Source: Lysobacter sp. K5869 (GTDB lineage: Bacteria; Pseudomonadota; Gammaproteobacteria; Xanthomonadales; Xanthomonadaceae). From it: a DNA stretch of 64,000 nucleotides. This document shows, piece after piece, positions 47,082-55,876 of the stretch; within the stretch, counting starts at the first letter, position 1; each line of letters opens with the position of its first letter. Made by a program: the position numbers and the translations under genes. The notes below the pieces were generated by a model that did not search any database, was not told where the DNA came from, and saw nothing but the letters and a program-made list of their open reading frames with translations. The stretch is taken from the NCBI RefSeq assembly GCF_018847975.1, contig NZ_CP072597.1, forward strand, positions 3,139,001 through 3,203,000. The letters run 5' to 3'.

Positions 47082-50000
47082 TCAATCCTCGCCCATCGCA
47101 TCGAATTCGCCCGCCATCACCCGATCGAAGCGCCCGCTGCGCCAGCCGCGCACGCCGTCGCGCACCAGCGGCGCGGGCGCCTGCCGATAACGCCGGGCGA
47201 TGCGGCGTTCGCCGTCGGGCGCGTGCTGCGCTTGCCGCGCGCGGCCGGGCAGGTCGGGCGCGACCTGCACCAGCACCGACAGCCGCTGCGTCGCTTCTTC
47301 GGCTTTGTCTTCGTACACGTGCAGGCCGGCTTCGTGCTGCAGCAGATCGAACGCGCCGAAGCCGCTGACCGCGAGCCACGCGCTGCAACGTTCGCGATCC
47401 TCGCGCAGCACTTGCACGCGCATGTTGCGGCGCTGCGCCCAAGCTTGGTACATCGCCAGCACGCGTTGCCACCATTGGCGCAGATCCTCGTTCTGGCGCT
47501 GCTGCGCCGATTCGCTGAGGTCGATTTCGACCAGCGCGTCCTGCGGCCGGCCGGCGCGCAGCGCATCGACCGCCAAACCGAGCAGGAACAGCAACTGCGC
47601 CAGCGACTGGGCGAAGCTGGCGTTGCCGCCGTCGCGGCTGAGCCGCTGCTGCAGGCGCACCGCGGTGTCGAGCGCGCTTTCGATGCGGTCGCGGCGTTCG
47701 ATCCGGTCGAGCGTGGCGTGGCGTTCGGGCGATTCCCAGAAACCGGCCGCGGCCATGCGCGCGTAATCGGCGTCGCGCTCGCCGCGCCAGGGTGCGCCGA
47801 GCACGGTTTCCTCCAGCGCCGCCAATCGCGCGTCGAGCCGGGCGACGGCGCCGGCGTCGGCCGCGGGCGCGTAGACCAGATCGCGCAGATCGTCCTCGCC
47901 GTGCGCGGGCGCGGGTTCGCCCGCGGGCGCCGGCCTGCGCGCGGGCGCGGCCGGCGCGGGGTCGATGAACTCGACTTCGAGCTTGTCGCCGGCGCTGCGC
48001 ACGAACAGGAACTGATCGCCCTGCGGCGCGCGGTGTTCGACGATGCTGCGCGCCAGCGGCGCCAGCAGGTAATGCTCGATGGCGCGGCGCAGCGGGCGCG
48101 CGCCCAGGTCGGGCGTAAAGCCGCGGTCGAGCAGGAACTCGATCGCCGAGGGCTCCCATTCCACCGCCCAATCGCGGTTGCGCAGGCCGCGGCGGGTCAG
48201 CACGCGGCCGAGTTCCTTGTGCAGGATCTCGCGCATCAGCGCGCGGTCGAGCGGGCTGAACAGCACCACGCGGTCGAGGCGGTTGATGAATTCGCGGCGG
48301 AAGGTCTCGAACAGCGCCTTCTCCACCGCGCTGCGCGAATAGCCGCCGCGCACCGAGGTGAAGCCCGGGCCGGCGTTGCGCGAAATGGTCGAGCCGACGT
48401 TGCTGGTGAGGATGATGATGCTGTGGCGGAAGTCGACGGTGTGGCCGCTGCTGTCGCTCAGGCGCGCGTCGTCGAACACTTGCAGGAACACGTCCCAGAC
48501 CTTCGGATGGGCCTTCTCGAATTCGTCCAGCAGCACCACCGAGAACGGTTGCTCGCGGATGCGCGAGGTCAGCGAGCGCACGCCGCCGGCGCCGCCTTGG
48601 TCGGCGGTCAGGCGCCAGGCCGAGTCCTCGGACTGGAACTCGCTCATGTCCAGGCGCAGCAGGCGTTCGTCGCTGCCGAACAGCAACTCGCCCAAGGCCT
48701 TGGCGAGTTCGGTCTTGCCGGTGCCGGTGGGGCCGGCGAACAGGAACACGCCGATCGGGCGGCCGTTGTCGGTGAGTCCGGCCTTGAGCATGGCGATGCG
48801 GTCGAGCAGCGCGTCGACCGCTTCGTCCTGGCCGAGCACGCGGCGGCGGAAGAATGCGCGCAGGCGTTCCAGGTCCAGGCTCTGGCGGTCGTCGATGACT
48901 TCCAGCGGCAGGCCGCTGCGCTGGGCGATGGTGGACAGCAGGCGCTCGCCGTCGATCGGCAGCGCGGGCGGCTGTTGCGCCTGCGCGCCGCGCAGCGCGT
49001 CGTCGAGCAGGCGCAGCAGGCGGCCGGGTTCGTGCTGTTCGGGGAAGTACTGCGCGGCCATGCGCGCGGCTTCGGCCAGGGTGCGCGCGTCGGCGACTTC
49101 GCGGCCGGCGCGCTCGCTTTCCTGCCGCGCCCATTCGGCCGCGAGCGGCGCCAGCGCGAGCGGGTCGAGCGGGGCGACGGTGAGGATGTCGAAGTGGTGC
49201 TTGACGACGGGGCGCGCCACTTGCAACTGCGCCAGCTGGCGCGGGGTGATTTCGCCGATCACCCGCAGCTGGCCGCGTTCGATCGCCGGCAGGACCAGAT
49301 CGAGCACGCCGGTCGGGTCTTGCTTGTACGCGCCCTTGGACAGCAGTTCGAAGAACTCCGGCGCGCGCCACAGCGCTTTGTCGCGGTTGAGCACGGACAG
49401 CATTTCGCGCACGCGCTCTTCCAACTCGCCGATGTAGGACTGGCCGGACAGGATTTCCGCGCCGCTGGCCTCGAACACCAGCCAGCCTTGCGCCTGCAGG
49501 CGCTGGCACAGCAGATCGATCAGCACGCTCTTGCCGACGCCGTGTTCGCCGCTGACCAACAGCGAGGCCGAATCCTTCCCGCCCAACGATTCCTGCAACC
49601 GGTCCAGTTGCTCGCGCAGCGCATCGTGCAGGATCGGCGCGGCCGTCTTCGGCGCCGGATTGACCCGGCCGAACGCGCCGAGCACGCGGCTTTCGCGGCG
49701 CGCGTTGGCCGAGCGCTCGACTTCCTCCAGCAAGGGCCGCAGCAGCGGCGAGTCGAAGCGCTTGAGGGTTTCGCCGAGTTGCTTGGCCTGATTCTCGTCG
49801 AGATCATCGAGCTTCGGCGCGGGCGGCGCGTGGCCGTAATCGCCGGCCCAGCGCAGGTAATCGCGCAGCTGCTGGCGCATCGGCGCGAATTCCCACCACC
49901 ACGGCTGGGCGTGGCGCATCAGCTGCGGCAGCAGTTCGGCGCCGTCGAGGGTTTGCAGGTGTTCGATCAGGAAGTGCAGCGGATAGCCGCCGTATTGGCC

Positions 50001-50450
50001 GGCGGGTTCGATCAGCGCGTCGGCGAGGATGTCGCCGCGGCGCGAGGCGGCCTTGACGATCATCGACTGCAGCACGTAGCCGGTGCCGTTGAGTTGGCGG
50101 AGCAGGTCTTCGTGGCCGAAGGCGTCGCTGGCGAGCAGTTCGATGCCTTGGTGGAACTCGGGCAGGGCCAGCAGGTCCTGCGGGCGCTGGATGCGCTCGT
50201 CGACCGCGTCGATGCGGCGGATCAGCGCGAACAGGCGTTCTTGCGGGGTGTCCTGAGGAGCGTCCTGAGCGGGCGGTACCGGCTCGGCTACGGATTCTTC
50301 GGCGCTCTTGGCGTCGTCGTCGCTCGCGGCCGCGGGTTCGGGCGGGTTCGCGAGCGCCGCCGGCGCGGCTTGCGGCGCGGCGGCGGGCCGATAGAGGCGG
50401 GCGAGAATCAGGCCGGCGACGATGCCGACCAGGAATAACAAGGCTTCCAC
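47082..50450 (-). CDS. Membrane-tethered Clp-like AAA+ ATPase with release-factor-like C-terminus
   Basis: 1122 residues. GTG start at 50450 with GGAG just before. Residues 3-22 form a membrane anchor (ALLFLVGIVAGLILARLY), followed by an acidic, Pro-rich linker. The first ATPase domain has Walker A GEHGVGKS near 307, but no acidic Walker B is seen where ClpA/B has one (LWRAPEFF). The second domain is complete: GPTGTGKT near 572, VVLLDEFEKAHP near 640, TSNVGS, and GARPLRRAIEHYL near 787. The last ~115 residues (RMRVQVLRED, VSGFGAFDLLQHEAGLHVYE, then LVRDGVRGWRSGRFDRVMAGEFDA) resemble the PCRF part and tail of class I peptide chain release factors, without the GGQ domain. This suggests an unfoldase anchored in the inner membrane that may recognise ribosome- or RNA-like partners; that is inference. 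Confidence 0.85.
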   Translation of the reverse strand: MEALLFLVGIVAGLILARLYRPAAAPQAAPAALANPPEPAAASDDDAKSAEESVAEPVPPAQDAPQDTPQERLFALIRRIDAVDERIQRPQDLLALPEFHQGIELLASDAFGHEDLLRQLNGTGYVLQSMIVKAASRRGDILADALIEPAGQYGGYPLHFLIEHLQTLDGAELLPQLMRHAQPWWWEFAPMRQQLRDYLRWAGDYGHAPPAPKLDDLDENQAKQLGETLKRFDSPLLRPLLEEVERSANARRESRVLGAFGRVNPAPKTAAPILHDALREQLDRLQESLGGKDSASLLVSGEHGVGKSVLIDLLCQRLQAQGWLVFEASGAEILSGQSYIGELEERVREMLSVLNRDKALWRAPEFFELLSKGAYKQDPTGVLDLVLPAIERGQLRVIGEITPRQLAQLQVARPVVKHHFDILTVAPLDPLALAPLAAEWARQESERAGREVADARTLAEAARMAAQYFPEQHEPGRLLRLLDDALRGAQAQQPPALPIDGERLLSTIAQRSGLPLEVIDDRQSLDLERLRAFFRRRVLGQDEAVDALLDRIAMLKAGLTDNGRPIGVFLFAGPTGTGKTELAKALGELLFGSDERLLRLDMSEFQSEDSAWRLTADQGGAGGVRSLTSRIREQPFSVVLLDEFEKAHPKVWDVFLQVFDDARLSDSSGHTVDFRHSIIILTSNVGSTISRNAGPGFTSVRGGYSRSAVEKALFETFRREFINRLDRVVLFSPLDRALMREILHKELGRVLTRRGLRNRDWAVEWEPSAIEFLLDRGFTPDLGARPLRRAIEHYLLAPLARSIVEHRAPQGDQFLFVRSAGDKLEVEFIDPAPAAPARRPAPAGEPAPAHGEDDLRDLVYAPAADAGAVARLDARLAALEETVLGAPWRGERDADYARMAAAGFWESPERHATLDRIERRDRIESALDTAVRLQQRLSRDGGNASFAQSLAQLLFLLGLAVDALRAGRPQDALVEIDLSESAQQRQNEDLRQWWQRVLAMYQAWAQRRNMRVQVLREDRERCSAWLAVSGFGAFDLLQHEAGLHVYEDKAEEATQRLSVLVQVAPDLPGRARQAQHAPDGERRIARRYRQAPAPLVRDGVRGWRSGRFDRVMAGEFDAMGED

Positions 50451-50583
50451 ATGCGCTCCGGTGTCCGTTCCGTAGCGAAGTTTAACGGCTGGGCGGCGTG
50501 GGGTTCGCGACGCAGGCTGCAGCGTGGGAGGGCGTTCGGCGCGGTAGCCGGCGGCGGCTTCGCGGTCGTGTCGCGATGCAGCC

Positions 50584-50715
50584 CTGGATGCCCGCGTTCG
50601 CGGGCATGACGGTGGGTGGGTTGCGCAGCGAGCGCTCTCAAGCCGTCATCCCCGCGAACACGGGGATCCAGAGGCTTCAGCGCGTGCCCCGCGTTCCCGC
50701 GTTCGCGGGAACGAC
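50584..50715. repeat. Dispersed composite repeat, copy 2
   Basis: Palindrome GCCCGCGTTCGCGGGC at 50590 and then 50643-50715, which repeats the block order of 41824-41908 (CGTCATCCCCGCGAACACGG, CCAGAGGCTTCAG, GTGCCCCG, TTCCCGCGTTCGCGGGAACG). It fills most of the gap between mutS and the Clp-like gene. Confidence 0.75.
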
Positions 50716-50753
50716 GCAACGGCGCATCCGCCGCCGGGCTCGGCCCGCAACGC

Positions 50754-53363
50754 TCAGCTCAACGCCTTGATCCGATACAGCGCCTCCAACGCCTGCTTCG
50801 GCGTCAGTTCGTCCGGCTCGATCTCCGCCAGCGCGTCCAACGCCGCCGAGGACTGCGGCGCGAACAGGCCGAACTGCTGCGGCGCGTCCAGCGCGGCCTT
50901 GGCGAACGACGGCTTGGGCGTGTCGCGGCCCTGGTTTTCCAGCTCGATCAGGCGGCCGCGCGCTTGCTTGACCACCGACTTGGGCAGGCCGGCGAGCGCG
51001 GCCACCTGCAAGCCGAAGCTGCGGTCGGCCGGGCCGTCCTTGACCGCGTGCATGAACACCAGTTGCTCGCCGTGCTCGACCGCGTCGAGGTGCACGTTGG
51101 CGATGCCGTTGCCCGGTTCGGCCAGCGCGGTGAGCTCGAAGTAGTGCGTCGCGAACAAGGTGTAAGCGCGGTTGTGGTGAGCCAGATGGCGCGCGCAAGC
51201 TTCGGCGAGCGCGAGGCCGTCGTAAGTCGAGGTGCCGCGGCCGATTTCGTCCATCAGCACCAGCGAGCAGTCGGTGGCGTGGTGGAGGATGTAGCTGGTC
51301 TCGCTCATCTCGACCATGAAGGTCGATTGGCCGCGGGCGAGATCGTCGCCGGCGCCGATGCGGGTGAGGATGCGGTCGACCGGACCGAGCACCGCGCGCG
51401 AAGCCGGCACGAAGCTGCCGATGTGCGCGAGCAGCACGATCAGCGCGTTCTGGCGCATGTAGGTCGACTTACCGCCCATGTTCGGGCCGGTGATGACCAG
51501 CATGCGGCGGCCGTTGCTGTCGTCGAGCACCAGATCGTTGGGCTCGAACGGATCGTTGCGCACCGCCTCGACCACCGGGTGGCGGCCGCGCAGGATGCAC
51601 AGGCCCGGTGCGTCGCTGAGCTCGGGCTGCGACCAGTCCAGGCTGGACGCGCGTTCGGCGAACGCGCACAGCACGTCGAGTTCCGACAGCGCCGCGGCGC
51701 AGCGCTTGAGCGGTTCCAGGCGCTCGTTGAGCGCGTCGAGCAACTGTTCGTACAGCAGCCGCTCGCGCGACAAAGCGCGTTCGCGCGCCGACAGCACTTT
51801 GTCCTCGAACTGCTTGAGCTCTTCGGTGATGTAGCGCTCGGCGTTGCTGAGCGTCTGCCGGCGGGTGTAGTGGGTCGGCGCCTTCTCGGCCTGGGCCTTG
51901 CTGATTTCCAGGTAATAGCCGTGGACGCGGTTGTAGCCGACCTTGAGCGTGGGAATGCCGCTGGCGGCGCGCTCGCGCGCTTCCAGGTCGATCAGGAACT
52001 GGTCGGCGTTGGTCGAGAGCGTGCGCAGTTCGTCGAGTTCGGCGTCGAAGCCGGGCGCGAACACGCCGCCGTCGCGCGCCAGCACCGGCGGCTGCGGCAC
52101 GATCGCTTCGGCGAGCAGATGCGCGTGGGCGTCGTGTTCGCCGAGTTCGTCGGCCAGCGCGGTCAGGCGCGGCGCGTCGAGCGGACGCAGCACGCCGCGC
52201 ACGTCCGGCAGCAGGCCCAGGCCGTCGCGCAGCGTGGACAGGTCGCGCGGGCGCGCGCTGCGCAGGGCGATGCGCGAGAGGATGCGTTCGAGATCGCCGA
52301 GCGCGCGGAAGCGTTCGCGCACGTCGTCGCCGGCGCGGCTTTCGATCAGCGTGGCCACGGCCTGATGGCGGTGGCGCAGCGCTTCGCGGTCGCGCAGCGG
52401 ACGGTGCAGCCAGCGCCGCAGCAAGCGCCCGCCCATCGGCGTGACCGTGCTGTCGAGCACGCCGAGCAGCGTCGTGCGGCTGTCGCCGTCGATGCGGCTG
52501 TCCAGTTCCAGATGGCGGCGGGTGGCCGCGTTCATGGCGATGGCGCCGTCGCCGGACTCCACCGCGATCGAAGTCAGATGCGGCAGGCGCTGCTTCTGGG
52601 TTTCTTCCACATAGCCCAGCAGCGCGGCCGCGGCGGCGACCGCCAGCGGTTTGTCTTCCAGGCCGAAGCCGGACAGATCGTGCAGGCCGAAGAAGCGCAG
52701 CAACTGGCGGCGGCCGCTGTCGACGTCGAACAGCCACGGCGCGCGCCGGCGCACGCCGCTGCGCTGCGCCACGAACGGCGCCCAGCCGTCTTCGTCGGGC
52801 ATCAGGGTTTCGGCGGGTTCCAAGCGCGCCAGTTCGGCTTCCAGCGCATCCTCGGTCGCCACTTCGTTGACCAGGAAACGGCCGGCGGCCAGATCGGCCC
52901 AGGCCAGGCCCCAACCGTGCTTGCCGCGCGACACCGCGAGCAGCAAGGTGTCGCGGCGCTCGTTCAGCAGCGCCTCGTCGGTGACCGTGCCGGGGGTGAT
53001 GATGCGCACCACCTTGCGTTCGACGATGCCCTTGGCCAGGGCCGGATCGCCGATCTGCTCGCAGATCGCCACCGATTCGCCCAGCGCGACCAGACGCGCC
53101 AGATAGCCTTCGGCCGAATGGTGCGGCACGCCCGCCATCGGGATCGGCTGCCCGGCCGAGGCGCCGCGTTGGGTCAGGGTGATGTCGAGCAGGCGCGCGG
53201 CCTTGCGCGCGTCGTCGTAGAACAGTTCGTAGAAATCGCCCATGCGGAAGAACAGCAGCACGTCGGGGTGCTCGCTCTTGGCGGCGAAGAACTGCTTCAT
53301 CAGCGGGGTGTGTTCGGCCGAGCCGTTGGCGGCAGGGCGCGGCGTTGCGGAAGAGTCGGACAT
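50754..53363 (-). CDS. mutS: DNA mismatch repair protein MutS
   Basis: 869 residues from ATG 53363 ([14 protein letters not shown]); a longer frame extends upstream but shows no MutS similarity. The mismatch-binding Phe-x-Glu is in [12 protein letters not shown]. The connector, lever and clamp regions follow, and the ATPase has Walker [10 protein letters not shown] near residue 628 and the Walker [20 protein letters not shown]. MutS scans DNA for mismatches and recruits MutL. It ends just inside the repeat-bearing gap before the Clp-like gene. Confidence 0.98.
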   Translation of the reverse strand: MSDSSATPRPAANGSAEHTPLMKQFFAAKSEHPDVLLFFRMGDFYELFYDDARKAARLLDITLTQRGASAGQPIPMAGVPHHSAEGYLARLVALGESVAICEQIGDPALAKGIVERKVVRIITPGTVTDEALLNERRDTLLLAVSRGKHGWGLAWADLAAGRFLVNEVATEDALEAELARLEPAETLMPDEDGWAPFVAQRSGVRRRAPWLFDVDSGRRQLLRFFGLHDLSGFGLEDKPLAVAAAAALLGYVEETQKQRLPHLTSIAVESGDGAIAMNAATRRHLELDSRIDGDSRTTLLGVLDSTVTPMGGRLLRRWLHRPLRDREALRHRHQAVATLIESRAGDDVRERFRALGDLERILSRIALRSARPRDLSTLRDGLGLLPDVRGVLRPLDAPRLTALADELGEHDAHAHLLAEAIVPQPPVLARDGGVFAPGFDAELDELRTLSTNADQFLIDLEARERAASGIPTLKVGYNRVHGYYLEISKAQAEKAPTHYTRRQTLSNAERYITEELKQFEDKVLSARERALSRERLLYEQLLDALNERLEPLKRCAAALSELDVLCAFAERASSLDWSQPELSDAPGLCILRGRHPVVEAVRNDPFEPNDLVLDDSNGRRMLVITGPNMGGKSTYMRQNALIVLLAHIGSFVPASRAVLGPVDRILTRIGAGDDLARGQSTFMVEMSETSYILHHATDCSLVLMDEIGRGTSTYDGLALAEACARHLAHHNRAYTLFATHYFELTALAEPGNGIANVHLDAVEHGEQLVFMHAVKDGPADRSFGLQVAALAGLPKSVVKQARGRLIELENQGRDTPKPSFAKAALDAPQQFGLFAPQSSAALDALAEIEPDELTPKQALEALYRIKALS

Positions 53364-54074
53364 TGAGCGATTCGGTGTAGCGATGGGGGCGGGGGGCGCG
53401 GATGCGGCCAGCCGGCCCGACATGGTAGCCGAGGCGGGGACACGGGGCGCGTCGGCGCGGCGCGCGGGGCGTGCGGGTGTTGGCGGGAAAGGCCGGAGAG
53501 GGCCGGCGCGCAGGGGGGGCGCTCGATTTCGGGAGGCGAACGCGCCCGCGTGGGGCGATCGGCCGACGCCGCCGTTCGCGGGCATCGCGCGGACGACTTG
53601 CGTCGATGGAGGCGCCGTCCGAGGCGGCGGGCGCGGTCGCGCGGCGGCAGGGGCGCCGCGTCGCCGGCGCCGGAGATTGCGATGCCGCTCTTGCAACGTC
53701 ACGCGCTCGGCGCAGCGCGACACCCCAGTCGAGGCGACCCACACAACGACGCGGCACGCATCCCAACGCAGCGGCGCACGAATCCGCGCGACCGCTGCGA
53801 ACCGTGTCGCCGCACACCGCCGTTTACGCTCTTCATCCACCGCAAGTACGAAAACGTGATGCAGCCCAACGCGGCTGTTGCAGCGCACATTGCGTGCCCT
53901 CGAAACCGTACGCTAGCGTCCGGGGGCGATGGCAGGGGGGCAATCCGCGCAGTTCCCAACACCCTTGTCGCGAGCCGGTTCGCGCCGGTCGCGGCCGTCG
54001 TGAAGAACTTCGCGTTTTCTCATCGGACGCCCGCGGGCGTCCGCGGCGAACATCACCTTGAAGGGGAATTAAGG

Positions 54075-55163
54075 ATGAAGACTCTGTTCCGCTCCAACGC
54101 GGGGCGGCTGCTCCCGGCTGCGGCGCTGTTGGCGCTGTCGGTCCCGGCCATGGCCAACACCCTGAATCAGAACGTGTCGTGGACCATCGATCGGGCCGGC
54201 ACCAGCACCACCTATCGCAGCGTGGCCTACGGCGATTCGATCTTCGCCGGTTACAACGGTTCGATCAGCAACGCGGCCAAGTATTCGGCGCCGACGGTCG
54301 ACGCCGAATACCTGTCGGCGCGCTGGAACGCCGACATCGAGAACATCCGCCGGGCCAAGTCCGGCGCGGTGGCGCGCGATGTCTACGAGAACAAGATCGT
54401 GGCCGAGCGCTCCTACATGCAGGCCGCCTCGACCCGCGTGGTCAGCTTCGAGATGTGCGGCAACGACGGCCTGCAGGCGCGCACCGCGTTCAAGTCGCAG
54501 ACCGGCACCTGCGATTACAGCGTGCTGGATTCGGCGGTGGCCTCGTGCAAGACCTACGTGGCCGCGGCGATGGACTACATCAACGCCAACGCGCACGCCA
54601 ACACCAAGCTCAAGATCGTCTCCAACCTGTACTACCCCGGCTACGCCGCCGACAACGTGCAGAGCTCGTGCACCGACGCCGCCACCGGCCAGACGGTGAG
54701 CCTGCGCGACCGTTTCCTGCCGGCGATCGCCAAGATGAACTACTGGATGTGCGAGTACGCGCGCCAGAAGGGCTTCCAGTGCGCGGACAGCTTCGCCCAG
54801 TACATGGGCGCGGACTACGACAGCAACGGCGACGGCCAGATCGATGCCGACGCGCTGCGCTACGTGTCCGGCGAAAGCGAATCCAGCTACATCACCCGCA
54901 CCTCGGTGACGCTCCGCGCGACCTTGCGCGACGCCAACACCAAGTTCGTGTCGTCCGCCAGCTCCTACGACTACATCCAGTCCGACGACACCCATCCGAC
55001 CTACACCGGCGGCACCGTGTCGGCCGGCCTGTGGGGCGGGACGACCGGCAGCGGCGCGGCGCGCAATGCGAGCTACACCAACGGCCGCAGCCCGATCTGG
55101 AACCAGTACGGCCACGAGCGCATGGGCTGGGCGTTGTCGGTCTACCAGCCGGCGAACCCGTGA
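54075..55163 (+). CDS. Secreted SGNH/GDSL hydrolase
   Basis: 362 residues from ATG 54075 with AAGG just before; the open frame further upstream is not coding-like. The signal peptide is MKTLFRSNAGRLLPAAALLA then LSVPAMA. Catalytic blocks: S55 in YGDSIFAG (block I), N130 in MCGNDG (block III) and D304/H307 in SDDTHP (block V). An EF-hand-like loop DSNGDGQIDADA spans 249-260. Several Cys suggest disulfides. SGNH enzymes are esterases, lipases or carbohydrate deacetylases; the substrate is not evident. It heads a tight group with a small membrane protein (25 bp gap) and an Lnt-like acyltransferase. The 711 bp before it (53364-54074) hold no gene that I can see. Confidence 0.9.
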   Translation: MKTLFRSNAGRLLPAAALLALSVPAMANTLNQNVSWTIDRAGTSTTYRSVAYGDSIFAGYNGSISNAAKYSAPTVDAEYLSARWNADIENIRRAKSGAVARDVYENKIVAERSYMQAASTRVVSFEMCGNDGLQARTAFKSQTGTCDYSVLDSAVASCKTYVAAAMDYINANAHANTKLKIVSNLYYPGYAADNVQSSCTDAATGQTVSLRDRFLPAIAKMNYWMCEYARQKGFQCADSFAQYMGADYDSNGDGQIDADALRYVSGESESSYITRTSVTLRATLRDANTKFVSSASSYDYIQSDDTHPTYTGGTVSAGLWGGTTGSGAARNASYTNGRSPIWNQYGHERMGWALSVYQPANP

Positions 55164-55188
55164 CGTACGCGCGGCGGAGCATCGCGTC

Positions 55189-55851
55189 GTGACCGCACGC
55201 CGCCCTGAGCAGACCCCGCCGTCCCGCGCGGACGGCGAGGGTCAGCGCGTGATCGCCAAAGCGCCGCCCGCCCAGAGCGGGCGGCGCACGGCGGTTTGGA
55301 TCGCCGCCGCCATGGCGGTGACCGTGGCCGGGTGGTGGTGGCAGCCCGCGTCGGTGCGCAGCGCGCGCGCCGCGGAGTTGCCGGCGCAGACGCTGGATCG
55401 CGGCATCGCCTCCGCGCCGGCCGTGGGCCGCGCGCCGTCGCGTCCGCACGCGACGCCGCAGGAGCCCGCCGTGCCGAGCAACGATCCCGACGATCTCGCC
55501 GCGTATTTCAAGCCCGGCGACCCCGAACCCAGCGGCGCGCAAGTCATTCAAGCCTTGCAGCAGGCCGGCGTGCGCACCGGTATCGGCGCGTTCAATCCGC
55601 CAGGCACCAGCCCGCCATTGATGGGGCTCGCGGTGCCCGCGGATTACCCATTGCCCGAAGGCTACGTCCGCCATCATCAGGTCACCGACGAAGGCGTGCC
55701 GATCGAGCCGGTGCTGATGTTCGCGCCGGGCTTCGCCTTGCGCGACGCCAAGGGCCGGCCCGTCGCGATGCCGGAAGACCGCATCGTGCCGCCCGAACTC
55801 GCGCCGCCCGGGCTGCCGCTGCGGCCGATCCGGATTCCGACCCAGCACTGA
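55189..55851 (+). CDS. Membrane-anchored periplasmic protein of unknown function
   Basis: 220 residues from GTG 55189, with GGAG about seven bases before and 25 bp after the SGNH stop. A positively charged cytoplasmic start is followed by one membrane helix at about 34-52 (TAVWIAAAMAVTVAGWWW), then a Pro-rich periplasmic region with PDDLAAYFKPGDPEPSGAQVIQALQQAG and many GxxPP turns. There are no catalytic motifs that I recognise. By position and topology it could be a helper, anchor or folding factor for the SGNH hydrolase, in the way lipase foldases serve secreted lipases, although it shows no lipase-chaperone motif. Confidence 0.75.
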   Translation: MTARRPEQTPPSRADGEGQRVIAKAPPAQSGRRTAVWIAAAMAVTVAGWWWQPASVRSARAAELPAQTLDRGIASAPAVGRAPSRPHATPQEPAVPSNDPDDLAAYFKPGDPEPSGAQVIQALQQAGVRTGIGAFNPPGTSPPLMGLAVPADYPLPEGYVRHHQVTDEGVPIEPVLMFAPGFALRDAKGRPVAMPEDRIVPPELAPPGLPLRPIRIPTQH

Positions 55852-55876
55852 CCACCGCGACACGGAGCGTTTCGAC

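Noticed and set aside
47223-50438. 1071-residue plus-strand frame over the Clp-like gene
   Set aside because: Antisense shadow; the minus frame has clear AAA+ motifs.
53364-53888. N-terminal extension of MutS by 175 residues
   Set aside because: Low-complexity Arg-rich translation; MutS similarity begins at the ATG at 53363.
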